A stretch of DNA of 64,000 nucleotides from Azospirillum baldaniorum. Its GTDB lineage: Bacteria; Pseudomonadota; Alphaproteobacteria; Azospirillales; Azospirillaceae. Positions 50,262 to 57,786 of this stretch are shown piece by piece. Where the stretch lies: the NCBI RefSeq assembly GCF_003119195.2, contig NZ_CP022260.1, positions 279,501 through 343,500 of the forward strand, in the 5' to 3' direction. The notes beneath the pieces are model-generated. The model had not been told where the DNA came from, made no database searches, and saw only the letters and a list, made by a program, of their open reading frames with translations. Position numbers and translations under genes: made by a program. Positions within the stretch are counted from its first letter, which is position 1; each line of letters starts with the position of its first letter.

Positions 50262-50444
50262 ATGACGGGAAAATCCGACAAGCCTCAGGACCAGCCACGC
50301 GGCGAGAAGAGCGTTCTCGGCAGCGAGCAGGAATTCAAAAAGGACGAACCGCAGGACGCCGGCCGGGACGAGCGGGCAAAGGAGGACATCGGCCGCATGG
50401 GCGAAGCGTCCCGCCAGAACCGCAGCACGAAGGACGCGGGTTAG
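50262..50444 (+). CDS. Small hydrophilic hypothetical protein (60 aa)
   Basis: ATG 50262 follows GGAGGAAACGTC, a good ribosome site. The 60-residue product is almost entirely charged and polar (GKSDKPQDQPRGEKSVLGSE, RDERAKEDIGRMGEASRQN) with no hydrophobic core and is probably disordered. No family is recognised. Its composition resembles small stress-related hydrophilic proteins, which is weak evidence for function. Confidence 0.55.
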   Translation: MTGKSDKPQDQPRGEKSVLGSEQEFKKDEPQDAGRDERAKEDIGRMGEASRQNRSTKDAG

Positions 50445-50496
50445 CAGCGCCCGATCGTTCCCAGATTCGTCCAACATCATGCCGGAGGACAGGTCC

Positions 50497-50901
50497 ATGA
50501 AACATCTGCACATCCTGGCCGGTGCGTCTCTGCTGGCCCTCGCGTCGGCCGCGGCGGCGGTTCCGGCGTCGGCCCAAACCACGGGCGGCGCGATGCCTCA
50601 AGGCTCGGGAAGCCAAAGCTCCAGCCCATCGACCGGCGCTCTGCCGGACAACTCCCTGGCCGGGCAGCGGCAGGGCACCGTCGGCGGCGGGGTCACTCAA
50701 GGCGGTGGACAAAGCGGCACGTCCGGCTCCACGACGCCCGATTCTTCGGCGTCCGGTGCGTCGGGCGGTTCCACGAGCGGCACCGGCGCTCTGCCGGACA
50801 ACTCCCTGGCCGGACAGCGGCAGGGCACCATCGGCGGCGGCTCGGTGACGCAGGGTGGCAACGCCACCTCCCAACCGCCGAAGCAGGGGTCCGGGCAGTA
50901 G
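50497..50901 (+). CDS. Exported low-complexity protein with duplicated motif
   Basis: The product is 134 residues from ATG 50497, with GGAGGACAGG upstream. A clear signal peptide (HILAGASLLALASAAAAVPA, cut near ASAQTT) precedes a Ser/Gly/Thr-rich mature part. A 20-residue motif, GALPDNSLAGQRQGT plus a GGG turn, occurs twice, about 49 residues apart and nearly identical in DNA. There are no cysteines. A secreted or cell-surface role is likely; no family is recognised. Confidence 0.65.
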   Translation: MKHLHILAGASLLALASAAAAVPASAQTTGGAMPQGSGSQSSSPSTGALPDNSLAGQRQGTVGGGVTQGGGQSGTSGSTTPDSSASGASGGSTSGTGALPDNSLAGQRQGTIGGGSVTQGGNATSQPPKQGSGQ

Positions 50902-50913
50902 CGGGTCGCGGGT

Positions 50914-51618
50914 TCAACCGTTGAGGGGCTGTCTCGGGACGGCGTTGCGGACCGCGGCCAGCGCGGCCGGGTCCAACACGCCGCCCCGGTCGGCACCGGC
51001 GCACAGCGCGGTGCGGAAACCGAGATAATCGGGCGCGAGCGGCAGCAGCGGCGGAATGTCGTCCAGGCGCAGTGAACCGGCGAGTCCGGTCAGGAGGCCA
51101 TGATCGCGCGCCTGTGCCAGGAAGCGCGCCAACTCGTCTTTGGTCTTGTGCCGCAGCAACCCGCCGGAGCCTTTTCCCGCGGTGTCGAGCATGGCTCCGG
51201 CGAAGCCGGCTCTCGCGATATCGGGAAGCAGAGTGCCAGGGTCGTTCCAAAGATCGGCGAACAGCACAGCGACGATACGGGCGCCCCGCCGCGTGTCGGG
51301 CGCCAGTGCCTTCACGCAGCCCGCCGGATCACCGGATGGAAACAGGCCGATCTTGACGTAATCGACGCCACAGGCCCAGGTTTCGACCACCCGCCCCGCC
51401 ACGATCGCGGGGGCCATCGGCAGGTCACCCACGGTGGCGCTCAGCGGCGCGCGGACGGGCCATTGGCGGGCCGTATCGACGGCGCGGACAATGCCGTCCA
51501 ACGGCCATGCCCCAAGTGCACCCGTTTTCGGATCCTTCAAATCCAGAATGTCCGCATCCCCCCGTGCGGCGAGCGTCAGTTCCGCAAGGGACGCAACGCT
51601 GGCGAGCAGCCGGGTCAC
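50914..51618 (-). CDS. mfnB: (5-formylfuran-3-yl)methyl phosphate synthase
   Basis: The product is 234 residues from GTG 51618, in a GTGA overlap with the DUF447 gene and with GGGGAAGG upstream. The enzyme makes the furan ring of methanofuran or methylofuran from two glyceraldehyde-3-phosphates. Family blocks are RLLASVASLAELTLAARGDA, DILDLKDPKTGALGAW with the Lys that forms a Schiff base in the family, VDYVKIGLF and GAMLDTAGKGSGGLLRHK. It is the last gene of a five-gene minus-strand cofactor operon. Confidence 0.92.
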   Translation of the reverse strand: MTRLLASVASLAELTLAARGDADILDLKDPKTGALGAWPLDGIVRAVDTARQWPVRAPLSATVGDLPMAPAIVAGRVVETWACGVDYVKIGLFPSGDPAGCVKALAPDTRRGARIVAVLFADLWNDPGTLLPDIARAGFAGAMLDTAGKGSGGLLRHKTKDELARFLAQARDHGLLTGLAGSLRLDDIPPLLPLAPDYLGFRTALCAGADRGGVLDPAALAAVRNAVPRQPLNG

Positions 51619-52193
51619 GATGCCTTCCCCCCGCTTGCCCGGTGTTCGGCGATGCGGTCGAGCAACCAGCCCCACGCTTCCAGCTCCACGGGGCCGGCGG
51701 TCTTGCTGATGGCGATGGACAGATAGTCGATTTCGCGGTCGATCTTCTCGGGCGGCAGGAGATGCAGGCGGCTGACCAGGATCGCACCCTCCACCACGGC
51801 GGCCTGCGCCCGGTTGAATCCACGAAAGGGGCGATGGGTGACGCGATGCACCGGGCGGCAATCCAGACGCGGGCGCACGCCGTCGTCCTCCACCGCGGCC
51901 ACGTCCAGTTCCTCATGCGCCAGCGCCCCGGCGAGCACCGCGCCGCGGATGCGCTCCGCCGGGGTGGTCGGCCAGTCGCGTTGCCGCCCGGTGACGCAGC
52001 CGGCGAACACCCGGACGTCGTCGGTGAAGTTCACCACCGCGCAGCGCGTGGCGAGCAGGTTGTCGAGCGTGCGCGAGGGGCGGAAGGGAGCCAGGACATA
52101 GCCGGTCCCGGTCACCGTGGCGCCCATGGGGGCGACGTGGACGTTGCCCGCCGCGTCGCAGCTCGTGATGATGGTTTCGCGGATGAAGGTCAC
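51615..52193 (-). CDS. DUF447-family putative flavoprotein
   Basis: The product is 192 residues from GTG 52193, overlapping the DHPS-like gene (GTGA). The start FIRETIITSCDAAGNVHVAP followed by MGATVTGTGYVLAPFRPSRT resembles a split-barrel flavin-binding fold. Further blocks are NFTDDVRVFAGCVTGRQRDW and RPFRGFNRAQAAVVEGAILV. The family is shared by methanogens and H4MPT-using bacteria and is conserved in methylotroph C1 clusters. A reductive step in pterin or methylofuran synthesis is possible, but none is assigned. Confidence 0.82.
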   Translation of the reverse strand: MTFIRETIITSCDAAGNVHVAPMGATVTGTGYVLAPFRPSRTLDNLLATRCAVVNFTDDVRVFAGCVTGRQRDWPTTPAERIRGAVLAGALAHEELDVAAVEDDGVRPRLDCRPVHRVTHRPFRGFNRAQAAVVEGAILVSRLHLLPPEKIDREIDYLSIAISKTAGPVELEAWGWLLDRIAEHRASGGKAS

Positions 52194-53557
52194 GTCTTGC
52201 CCCCTCCGGTGTCGCCGGGCGCGTCCACCGCCACGCCCCAGCGCAGTTCGTTGTCCTGGCTGTAGCGCTTGCCGAGCTGCCAAGCGATCTGCGCGCGCGC
52301 CAGTTCCGCCCCGAGATAGAAGGCGTGCCCAATATCGGTGCGGGGATCGATGTGCGGGAGCAGGGCGAAGGGATCGCCGGCCACATGGTGCCCATCACGG
52401 TTGTAGAGATGGAGCCCCTGTTCCGTCACCTCGATCCGGTAGTTCGGGTCGCGGATGCGGGAGGCGAGGTCGGCCACCTGCTCAGGCGTGCTGGTGAAGG
52501 GCTTGCGGTCGCGCAGGCAGAGCAGGGCGTCGCCGAAATTGCGGGGCAGGGCACCGGCCTCCGCGGCAGCGAAGAACTGGCGCCGCGCCGCGTCGAACTC
52601 GCGGATGGTCCGGCGGCAATGGGGGCTGACCTGCACCGTCAGGATGTGGTCGATGCGCAATTCGGAGACGATCCCCATCAGAAGCGCGGTCATCCCCGGC
52701 GTGTCGGCGTCGGTCAGTTCGGTGACGTTGCCGACCCCCATCAGGATTTCCAGCTCGGGATGGCGCGCCCGGACCTCGCGGTAGCGCAGCAGGGAGTCGG
52801 TGAAGCCGTGATGGATCGGCTCCAGGATCGGGTCGGCGATGCAGCGGCGTCCCGCGCCGCCGATCGCGTCCAGCGCCCGGTCGAGCGACGGGAGATCGCC
52901 CGGCGTGGTGGGAATGACGATGGGCACCGCGTCGGTCTCGCGGGCGACCCAGGCGGTCTCCTCGGTCAGGCTGAGCAGGTAGGAGGCGCCCGCAGCGGCG
53001 CCGCGCAACAGCTCCCTGGGGTCGAGCGAGTCGACGCTGACCGCGTGGCCGGCCTCGCGCAGAGCCGTCACCGCCTCCTCCAGATGGGGAAAGGGGTGGT
53101 CGGGCAGCCCGCCGAGGTCGATCACGTCGGCCCCGTCCGCCGCGAAGCGGGCGGCGCGCTCCAGGATCGCCGGGACGCCGAGCAGCGGCGCCTCGACGAT
53201 CTCGGCGAAGATCTTGGTGCGGTAGCGGCTGAGATCGAGCGGGGCGGCCTGACGCCGGAAATGCTGGGGCAGATCATCCAGCTCGTCGGGACCGCGCTCG
53301 AAGGGCACACCGAAATGGGCGGACAGCCGGTCGAGGTCGCCGCGGAACCGCCCCGGCAGCAGGACGAGGTCGGCTCCCTCGGTCGAGGCGAGGCGGCGCA
53401 GCACGATCTCCGTCGTCGCCAGCGCCGCGACCTTGATGCCGAGATTGACCACGGTGGCCTGGAACTCAAGCGGCTCCAGCGCGGCGAGCACATGGCGCAG
53501 GCGCGGTTCGGCCAGCGCTCCGGTCAGGAACAGGATGTGCTTGGGGCGCTCAGCCAT
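52190..53557 (-). CDS. Dihydropteroate synthase-like protein of H4MPT biosynthesis
   Basis: The product is 455 residues from ATG 53557, overlapping mfnE by 8 bases. It has an N-terminal domain of about 140 residues (HILFLTGALAEPRLRHVLAA, LVLLPGRFRGDLDRLSAHFG) and a DHPS-type TIM barrel from about 150 (ADGADVIDLGGLPDHPFPHL, VSVDSLDPRELLRGAAAGAS, ILMGVGNVTELTDADTPGMT). In archaea such proteins couple a pterin with beta-RFA-phosphate. Here it probably joins the pterin made by the FolB-like protein to the MptG product. Confidence 0.87.
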   Translation of the reverse strand: MAERPKHILFLTGALAEPRLRHVLAALEPLEFQATVVNLGIKVAALATTEIVLRRLASTEGADLVLLPGRFRGDLDRLSAHFGVPFERGPDELDDLPQHFRRQAAPLDLSRYRTKIFAEIVEAPLLGVPAILERAARFAADGADVIDLGGLPDHPFPHLEEAVTALREAGHAVSVDSLDPRELLRGAAAGASYLLSLTEETAWVARETDAVPIVIPTTPGDLPSLDRALDAIGGAGRRCIADPILEPIHHGFTDSLLRYREVRARHPELEILMGVGNVTELTDADTPGMTALLMGIVSELRIDHILTVQVSPHCRRTIREFDAARRQFFAAAEAGALPRNFGDALLCLRDRKPFTSTPEQVADLASRIRDPNYRIEVTEQGLHLYNRDGHHVAGDPFALLPHIDPRTDIGHAFYLGAELARAQIAWQLGKRYSQDNELRWGVAVDAPGDTGGGKT

Positions 53558-54191
53558 CGGCGTCCTGTTGATCGGCGGGCAGGGCAAGGTGGGTGCCGCA
53601 CGGGTTGCCCTGGTCCAGCGCCTTGGCGAAGCGCCGGTGCTCGTCCCGCGACACGCACCAGACGGCCCCGCCGTAGCGCGCCATGCGGTCCGGCAAGGCT
53701 GGATCGACGATGCCCTCCGTTACGAGCCGGGTCACGGGGGCGACGGCGTCCGGCAATGGAGCGGACTTGACGAGGACCGCGCAGGTGGCGCCGAGCGCGC
53801 CGGCCAGCCAGACCGCCAGACTGTCGGACGTGACGTCCCAGCTTTCCGCCACGTCGGCATCCTCCGCCAGGGGAAGCGGCATCCAGACGGTCGGGCTCGG
53901 CCGGCCGCGCAGATCGGCGAGGCTGCGGGCGGGTGTCAGCCGCGGCTCCAGGTCGGCCAGGGCGGTTCCGTACTGCTCCATGGCGAGCAGGGCCATGCGG
54001 TGCGCGGCGCGGTCGCCAAAGCCGAGCGCCGGCTGGGCGTCGCGGACGGCGTCGGCGAAGGGACCGCCGCCGGGGACGATCACGACCCGCAGGCGCCGCG
54101 CCGCGGCCAGGATCTCCAGCCAGCGTCGCAATTCCGGGGCGCGCCACAGGCTGCCGCCCAGCTTCACGACCCACAACGGCGCGCTGCTCAT
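53550..54191 (-). CDS. mfnE: [5-(aminomethyl)furan-3-yl]methyl phosphate kinase-like protein
   Basis: The product is 213 residues, starting in an ATGA overlap with the FolB-like gene. It is an amino-acid-kinase fold protein: WVVKLGGSLWRAPELRRWLE, VVIVPGGGPFADAVRDAQPA and SWDVTSDSLAVWLAGALGAT. MfnE phosphorylates the MfnB/MfnC product to the diphosphate used to build methanofuran. MfnB in the same operon supports this role in methylofuran synthesis. No MfnC-like aminotransferase gene was seen in the window. Confidence 0.85.
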   Translation of the reverse strand: MSSAPLWVVKLGGSLWRAPELRRWLEILAAARRLRVVIVPGGGPFADAVRDAQPALGFGDRAAHRMALLAMEQYGTALADLEPRLTPARSLADLRGRPSPTVWMPLPLAEDADVAESWDVTSDSLAVWLAGALGATCAVLVKSAPLPDAVAPVTRLVTEGIVDPALPDRMARYGGAVWCVSRDEHRRFAKALDQGNPCGTHLALPADQQDADG

Positions 54192-54622
54192 GATGCCGTT
54201 CGCGCTCCCTCGGGGCGGGAACGCTCGATAACGATGCCGACGCCGCCGGATTCCGGGACGACGTCCAGCTTCTCCACCTGCACCCGCGCGCGGATCACAT
54301 CCGGGTTGGAGAAGCACAGCACGAGGATCCGGTCGCCCAGCGTCTCGACAAGGTTCACATGGGCGCCGTCGCGCAGGGCGCGGATGCCGTCGATCAGGAA
54401 ATCGTAGGACAGCACCTCGTCCAGGCTGTCGGTCATCGGCCGGTCGGGCCAGGGCAGCGTCAGCGAGACGTTGATCCGGACGCGCTGCGTGCGCTCCTTC
54501 TCCTGGTCCCAGACGCCGATCCGGAACTGGTCCACATAGTCGCGCAACGTGATGTCGTAGTACCGGACGCGGCTCGCCGCCGGGCGGTACGGCACATAGG
54601 AGAGCAAAGCGTCGTCGGCCAA
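54188..54622 (-). CDS. FolB-like dihydroneopterin aldolase of H4MPT synthesis
   Basis: The product is 144 residues, first in the minus-strand mfn operon. FolB features are YDITLRDYVDQFRIGVWDQE, RTQRVRINVSLTLPWPDR, VLSYDFLIDGIRALRDGAHV, NLVETLGDRILVLCF and the Lys region ARVQVEKLDVVPESGGV. It cleaves a dihydroneopterin to 6-hydroxymethyl-dihydropterin. An N-terminal extension of about 20 residues and the neighbouring DHPS-like gene suggest dedication to H4MPT rather than folate. Confidence 0.87.
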   Translation of the reverse strand: MADDALLSYVPYRPAASRVRYYDITLRDYVDQFRIGVWDQEKERTQRVRINVSLTLPWPDRPMTDSLDEVLSYDFLIDGIRALRDGAHVNLVETLGDRILVLCFSNPDVIRARVQVEKLDVVPESGGVGIVIERSRPEGARTAS

Positions 54623-54685
54623 GCGATCCTCCTCCCCGTGTCGGACGAAGGTTGGCTCCCCCGCCTCGGATGTCGTCAGGGTTCG

Positions 54686-55207
54686 TCACCGGTCGGACGG
54701 CGGTGCGGCCAGCAGGCGGTGACGCAGCAGCCATTCGACGCCGCGCCGCCAGGACCGCTCGTTGTCGCCGCGGATGTCCGCGTTCGCGACGGCGATGACC
54801 TCGCCGTCTCCGGTGCCATCTCCGGTGCGGCGCATTATAATCTGCATGTTGAGGATCAGCGTGCTGATCTTATGGATGAAACCCGTCACCACGATGTCCG
54901 CGCCGGCCCGGCGCCCGAGGTCGCGTTCGCAGCCGTTGCACCGATAGAGCGACGCCGGCACCTCCGCGGCGACGGCGCTGTCGCGAACGCCGGTCACCGC
55001 GTAACCGCCGTCCTTCAGCCCGTCGCGCAGCAGCGCCGTCACCCGCTCCAGCCGTCCGGCATGGTCCGGATCGGAGGGTTCCCGGCTGGTGTCCACCAGT
55101 TCCAGATCGAAGACCAGAACCTTGGCCGGCGCCTGCGCCGCCGCCGGAACCGCGCCGCTCAGCAGCAGGAACAGGAGCACCGTCGCGGCGAACTCCGTCG
55201 GCCTCAT
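54686..55207 (-). CDS. DUF3280/DUF2380-type exported protein
   Basis: The product is 173 residues from ATG 55207 (MRPTEFAATVLLFLLLSG). A signal peptide ends near AVPAAAQAP, and the mature protein starts KVLVFDLELVDTSREPSDPD, the usual opening of DUF3280/DUF2380 proteins. RCNGCERDLGRRAGADIVVT contains a Cys pair. The family is often found beside XoxF or other PQQ dehydrogenases. It is divergent from the next exported-protein gene with 49 bases between starts. Molecular function is unknown. Confidence 0.75.
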   Translation of the reverse strand: MRPTEFAATVLLFLLLSGAVPAAAQAPAKVLVFDLELVDTSREPSDPDHAGRLERVTALLRDGLKDGGYAVTGVRDSAVAAEVPASLYRCNGCERDLGRRAGADIVVTGFIHKISTLILNMQIIMRRTGDGTGDGEVIAVANADIRGDNERSWRRGVEWLLRHRLLAAPPSDR

Positions 55208-55256
55208 CCGAATGGGTGGATGGGCAAGGGCGCCCGATGTCCGGCAGAATCCCATC

Positions 55257-55886
55257 ATGCGTCACCGCTCCGCTGTCCTTGCCGTCGCGTTGCTCACTCT
55301 GGCGTCTGTCCCAGCGGCGTCCGTCCCGGCGGGGGCGGCCGGGAGCGATCCGGATTGGCCCTGCGTCCAGATCCTCGTGCCGACCCTGTCGTCCGGCCAG
55401 ATCTGGCCCGGCGATCCCATCGAGGGGAAGGAAGGCGACTGGCGCGATATTCCCGGCACCGAACCGGTCCTGAAGCAACTCCTCGACCGCCGGCTCGATC
55501 CGGAGCAGGAGCAGGCGGCGATCGACCGCTTCGCCGACCATCTGGAGGCCAACGGCGCGGCGGCGGACCGCAACGCCGCCCTCACCGCCCTGTTCGCCGG
55601 CGCCTTCGACGCGCTCAACCAGGATCGCGGCCAAGCCATTGCGGCCATCAAGCGCTACGCCCACCAGCAGCGCGTCCTGCTCGACAGCATCGATGCGGCG
55701 CTGACCCGTCTCCAGACGCTTCCCGCCGACGCCCCCGAGGCGACTGCGTTGCGTGAGGAGATCGCGTGGCGGCGGCGTATCCTCGACGAGCGGCGGCGCA
55801 ACCAGACGGCGCTGTGCGAGCAGCCGGTCCAGTTCGAACAGAAGGCCGGCCGCATTGCCCGGGACATCGCCGCCCGCCTGGATTGA
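55257..55886 (+). CDS. Exported hypothetical protein of the xox cluster
   Basis: The product is 209 residues from ATG 55257. The signal peptide (RHRSAVLAVALLTLASVPAA) ends near AGAAGSDP. The mature part begins DWPCVQILVPTLSSGQIWPG, then is mostly helical and charged (YAHQQRVLLDSIDAALTRLQ, EIAWRRRILDERRRNQTALC), with two cysteines that may form a disulphide. I recognise no named family. It converges on xoxJ and is bracketed by methanol-oxidation genes, so a periplasmic accessory role is likely. Confidence 0.7.
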   Translation: MRHRSAVLAVALLTLASVPAASVPAGAAGSDPDWPCVQILVPTLSSGQIWPGDPIEGKEGDWRDIPGTEPVLKQLLDRRLDPEQEQAAIDRFADHLEANGAAADRNAALTALFAGAFDALNQDRGQAIAAIKRYAHQQRVLLDSIDAALTRLQTLPADAPEATALREEIAWRRRILDERRRNQTALCEQPVQFEQKAGRIARDIAARLD

Positions 55887-55901
55887 GGCGAGCGGGTTCG
55901 C

Positions 55902-57212
55902 TCAGTTCGACGCGCCGCCGGCGAAGGGTTCGACCGTTTCCAGCCCGTATCCCGCCTCCTGCCAGCGCATGGCGCCGTCGGAATACCAGTAGACGTTGCC
56001 GTAGCCCCACTCCACCGCGCGCTTCGCGGCGTTCCAGGACATCCAGCAATCCGGCTCGCAGAAGAAGACCAGCCGGGCGGCCCGATCCCCGTGACTCACG
56101 GTCTCCAGCCCGGCGCGGAAATAGCGCTCCTGCTCGCCCGACAGGCTGCCGTAACCGACGTTGGGCAGCCAGACCGCTCCCGGCAGGCTGCGGCGTGGCG
56201 GCGGAACCCACACGGCCGGCGCCGGACGGTCGGCCGGGCGCGGCGGCGCCGGCATCACGTCAACCAGCCGCGTGTCGGGGAAATGCTCGATCAGCCGCCG
56301 CAGCTCCGCCAGGGTCACGGTGGAGGCACCGGTCAGGCCGGCGGGGGTCGGGGCGCGGTACTGGTCCATCCGGTAGCCCGGCGGCTCGATGGCGGCGGCG
56401 GTCTTCAGCGCACCGTCGGGGCCGATGATCGGGACGTGGTAGCGCAGCAGGATGCGGTCGATGTCGTCCTGGCGGCGCTTGATGAAATCGTTGAGCCAGT
56501 GCTTCCACTCCGGCTCGTCGGAGCGGATGCCCATGGAGATGTTGAATTGCAGCCGGGCGACCGCCGGTTCCTTGACCAGCGGCACGACGGTCAGCGGCTC
56601 GGTCTGCTGGGCGGCGAAGTAGCCGGCGATCGGCCCCCAGATCACCGCGGCGTCGGTCCTGCCGGCGGCCACATCCTCGATGGCGTCGCGGGCCGGGTTG
56701 TTGGCGCGCGTGTCGGTGTTGAGCTGGTAGGGCTCCGTCCGGGTAATGCCGTAGAGGCGCAGCAGATTGACCGCGGGCGTCTTTTCGACAACGCCGATGC
56801 GGGCGTCCTTCAGGGTCGGATCGCCCACGCTTTCCGCCCGGATGCCCGACTTGGTGCGGTAGACGAGGGAATAGACGGTGCGGTAGTAGGGGTTGGTGTT
56901 CTGCATCAGCTCTTCGCCGGACGCCGTTCCCATCACGAGGTCGCACTGCCGCGCGCGCAGCGTGTTGCGGACGAAGCCGATGGTCTGCGGCCACCAGTAA
57001 TAGGTCACTGGTTTCTTCAGATCCTCGCCAATGAGCCGGGCGATCTCGTTTTCGAAACCCTCCATTTTTTCGTTGGAGTAGGGCAGGAGGTTGCCGTCGG
57101 CGCAGACGCGCACGGTCTCGCGCTCCGTCACCTCGACGGCGTGGGCCGGCAGGGTGACGGACAGCAGAGCCGCGGCGATGGTGACGACGGTGAGCACAGA
57201 AGGAAATGCCAT
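55902..57212 (-). CDS. xoxJ: XoxJ-type periplasmic binding protein fused to a CxxxCW rhodanese-like domain
   Basis: The product is 436 residues; GGAGGGAG precedes the ATG. A signal peptide (to about 25) is followed by a type II periplasmic-binding domain (about 28-275) of the quinoprotein-associated family: VRVCADGNLLPYSNEKMEGF, YYWWPQTIGFVRNTLRARQC, DLVMGTASGEELMQNTNPYY. From about 290 the protein continues into a rhodanese-like domain, LPGAVWLPNVGYGSLSGEQE and FFCEPDCWMSWNAAKRAVEW (Cys385, Cys389, Trp390), usually a separate PQQ-associated protein. XoxJ is thought to help mature or partner XoxF. This fusion is unusual. Confidence 0.9.
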   Translation of the reverse strand: MAFPSVLTVVTIAAALLSVTLPAHAVEVTERETVRVCADGNLLPYSNEKMEGFENEIARLIGEDLKKPVTYYWWPQTIGFVRNTLRARQCDLVMGTASGEELMQNTNPYYRTVYSLVYRTKSGIRAESVGDPTLKDARIGVVEKTPAVNLLRLYGITRTEPYQLNTDTRANNPARDAIEDVAAGRTDAAVIWGPIAGYFAAQQTEPLTVVPLVKEPAVARLQFNISMGIRSDEPEWKHWLNDFIKRRQDDIDRILLRYHVPIIGPDGALKTAAAIEPPGYRMDQYRAPTPAGLTGASTVTLAELRRLIEHFPDTRLVDVMPAPPRPADRPAPAVWVPPPRRSLPGAVWLPNVGYGSLSGEQERYFRAGLETVSHGDRAARLVFFCEPDCWMSWNAAKRAVEWGYGNVYWYSDGAMRWQEAGYGLETVEPFAGGASN

Positions 57213-57233
57213 GAAGGGTCTCCCTCCGCCGGA

Positions 57234-57686
57234 TCAGCCGCCGATGCGTTGCGGGCGTCCGCCGGGCAGCGCGCCGTCGGCCCGCGCCTTCAGGTAGCGG
57301 TAGATGTCGTCCAGATGATCCATGATGTTCGGGTCGAGGCCGAAGGAGGGCATCACCTTGTCGCCGGTGGCGCCCTGGTTCTGGCGGCCGTTGACCACGA
57401 CCTCCTTGAACTCGTCGTAGCTGAGGCGTTTGAGCGAGTCCGCGAGGCTGGGGGCGAAGGACGACCCCGACGCGTCGAAGCCGTGGCAGGTGTGGCAGGT
57501 CGCGTGGAAGCGGCGGTAGCCGTTGTAGGTTCCCTTGTCCACCTGACCGTCCTTGACGATGTAGGTCGGTGTCCCGTCGGGGGTCGTCGGCGCGTCCTGC
57601 GCCAGGGCGGCGAAACAGGCGACGGTGCCCACCGTCAGCGCACCGGTCAGCAAGCCAAGTCTGCGTTGCACAAATCTGCGTTTCAT
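57234..57686 (-). CDS. xoxG: Cytochrome c, electron acceptor of XoxF
   Basis: The product is 150 residues with a signal peptide (to about 30). One heme-c site, CHTCHG (Cys64, Cys67, His68), and a probable axial Met112 in KVMPSFGLDP are present. Family blocks TYNGYRRFHATCHTCHGFDA and YDEFKEVVVNGRQNQGATGD match cytochromes that accept electrons from lanthanide methanol dehydrogenase. The gene lies between xoxF and xoxJ, with a terminator-like hairpin separating it from xoxF. Confidence 0.92.
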   Translation of the reverse strand: MKRRFVQRRLGLLTGALTVGTVACFAALAQDAPTTPDGTPTYIVKDGQVDKGTYNGYRRFHATCHTCHGFDASGSSFAPSLADSLKRLSYDEFKEVVVNGRQNQGATGDKVMPSFGLDPNIMDHLDDIYRYLKARADGALPGGRPQRIGG

Positions 57687-57740
57687 GGATGTCGAGATCC
57701 TCGCCCGGAAGCCGGGTCCCAGTAAATGCCGAAGGCTCTA

Positions 57741-57774
57741 AAGCAAAACCCCCGGTGCGTTGCGGCACCGGGGG
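57741..57774 (-). terminator. Terminator between xoxF and xoxG
   Basis: Downstream of the xoxF stop on the minus strand, a perfect 10-base GC-rich stem (57765-57774 with 57749-57758; CCCCCGGTGC and its complement) with a 6-base loop is followed by TTTT. It is a good Rho-independent terminator and probably lets xoxF be made in excess over xoxG and xoxJ. Confidence 0.75.
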
Positions 57775-57786
57775 CAGGTCTGCCGA

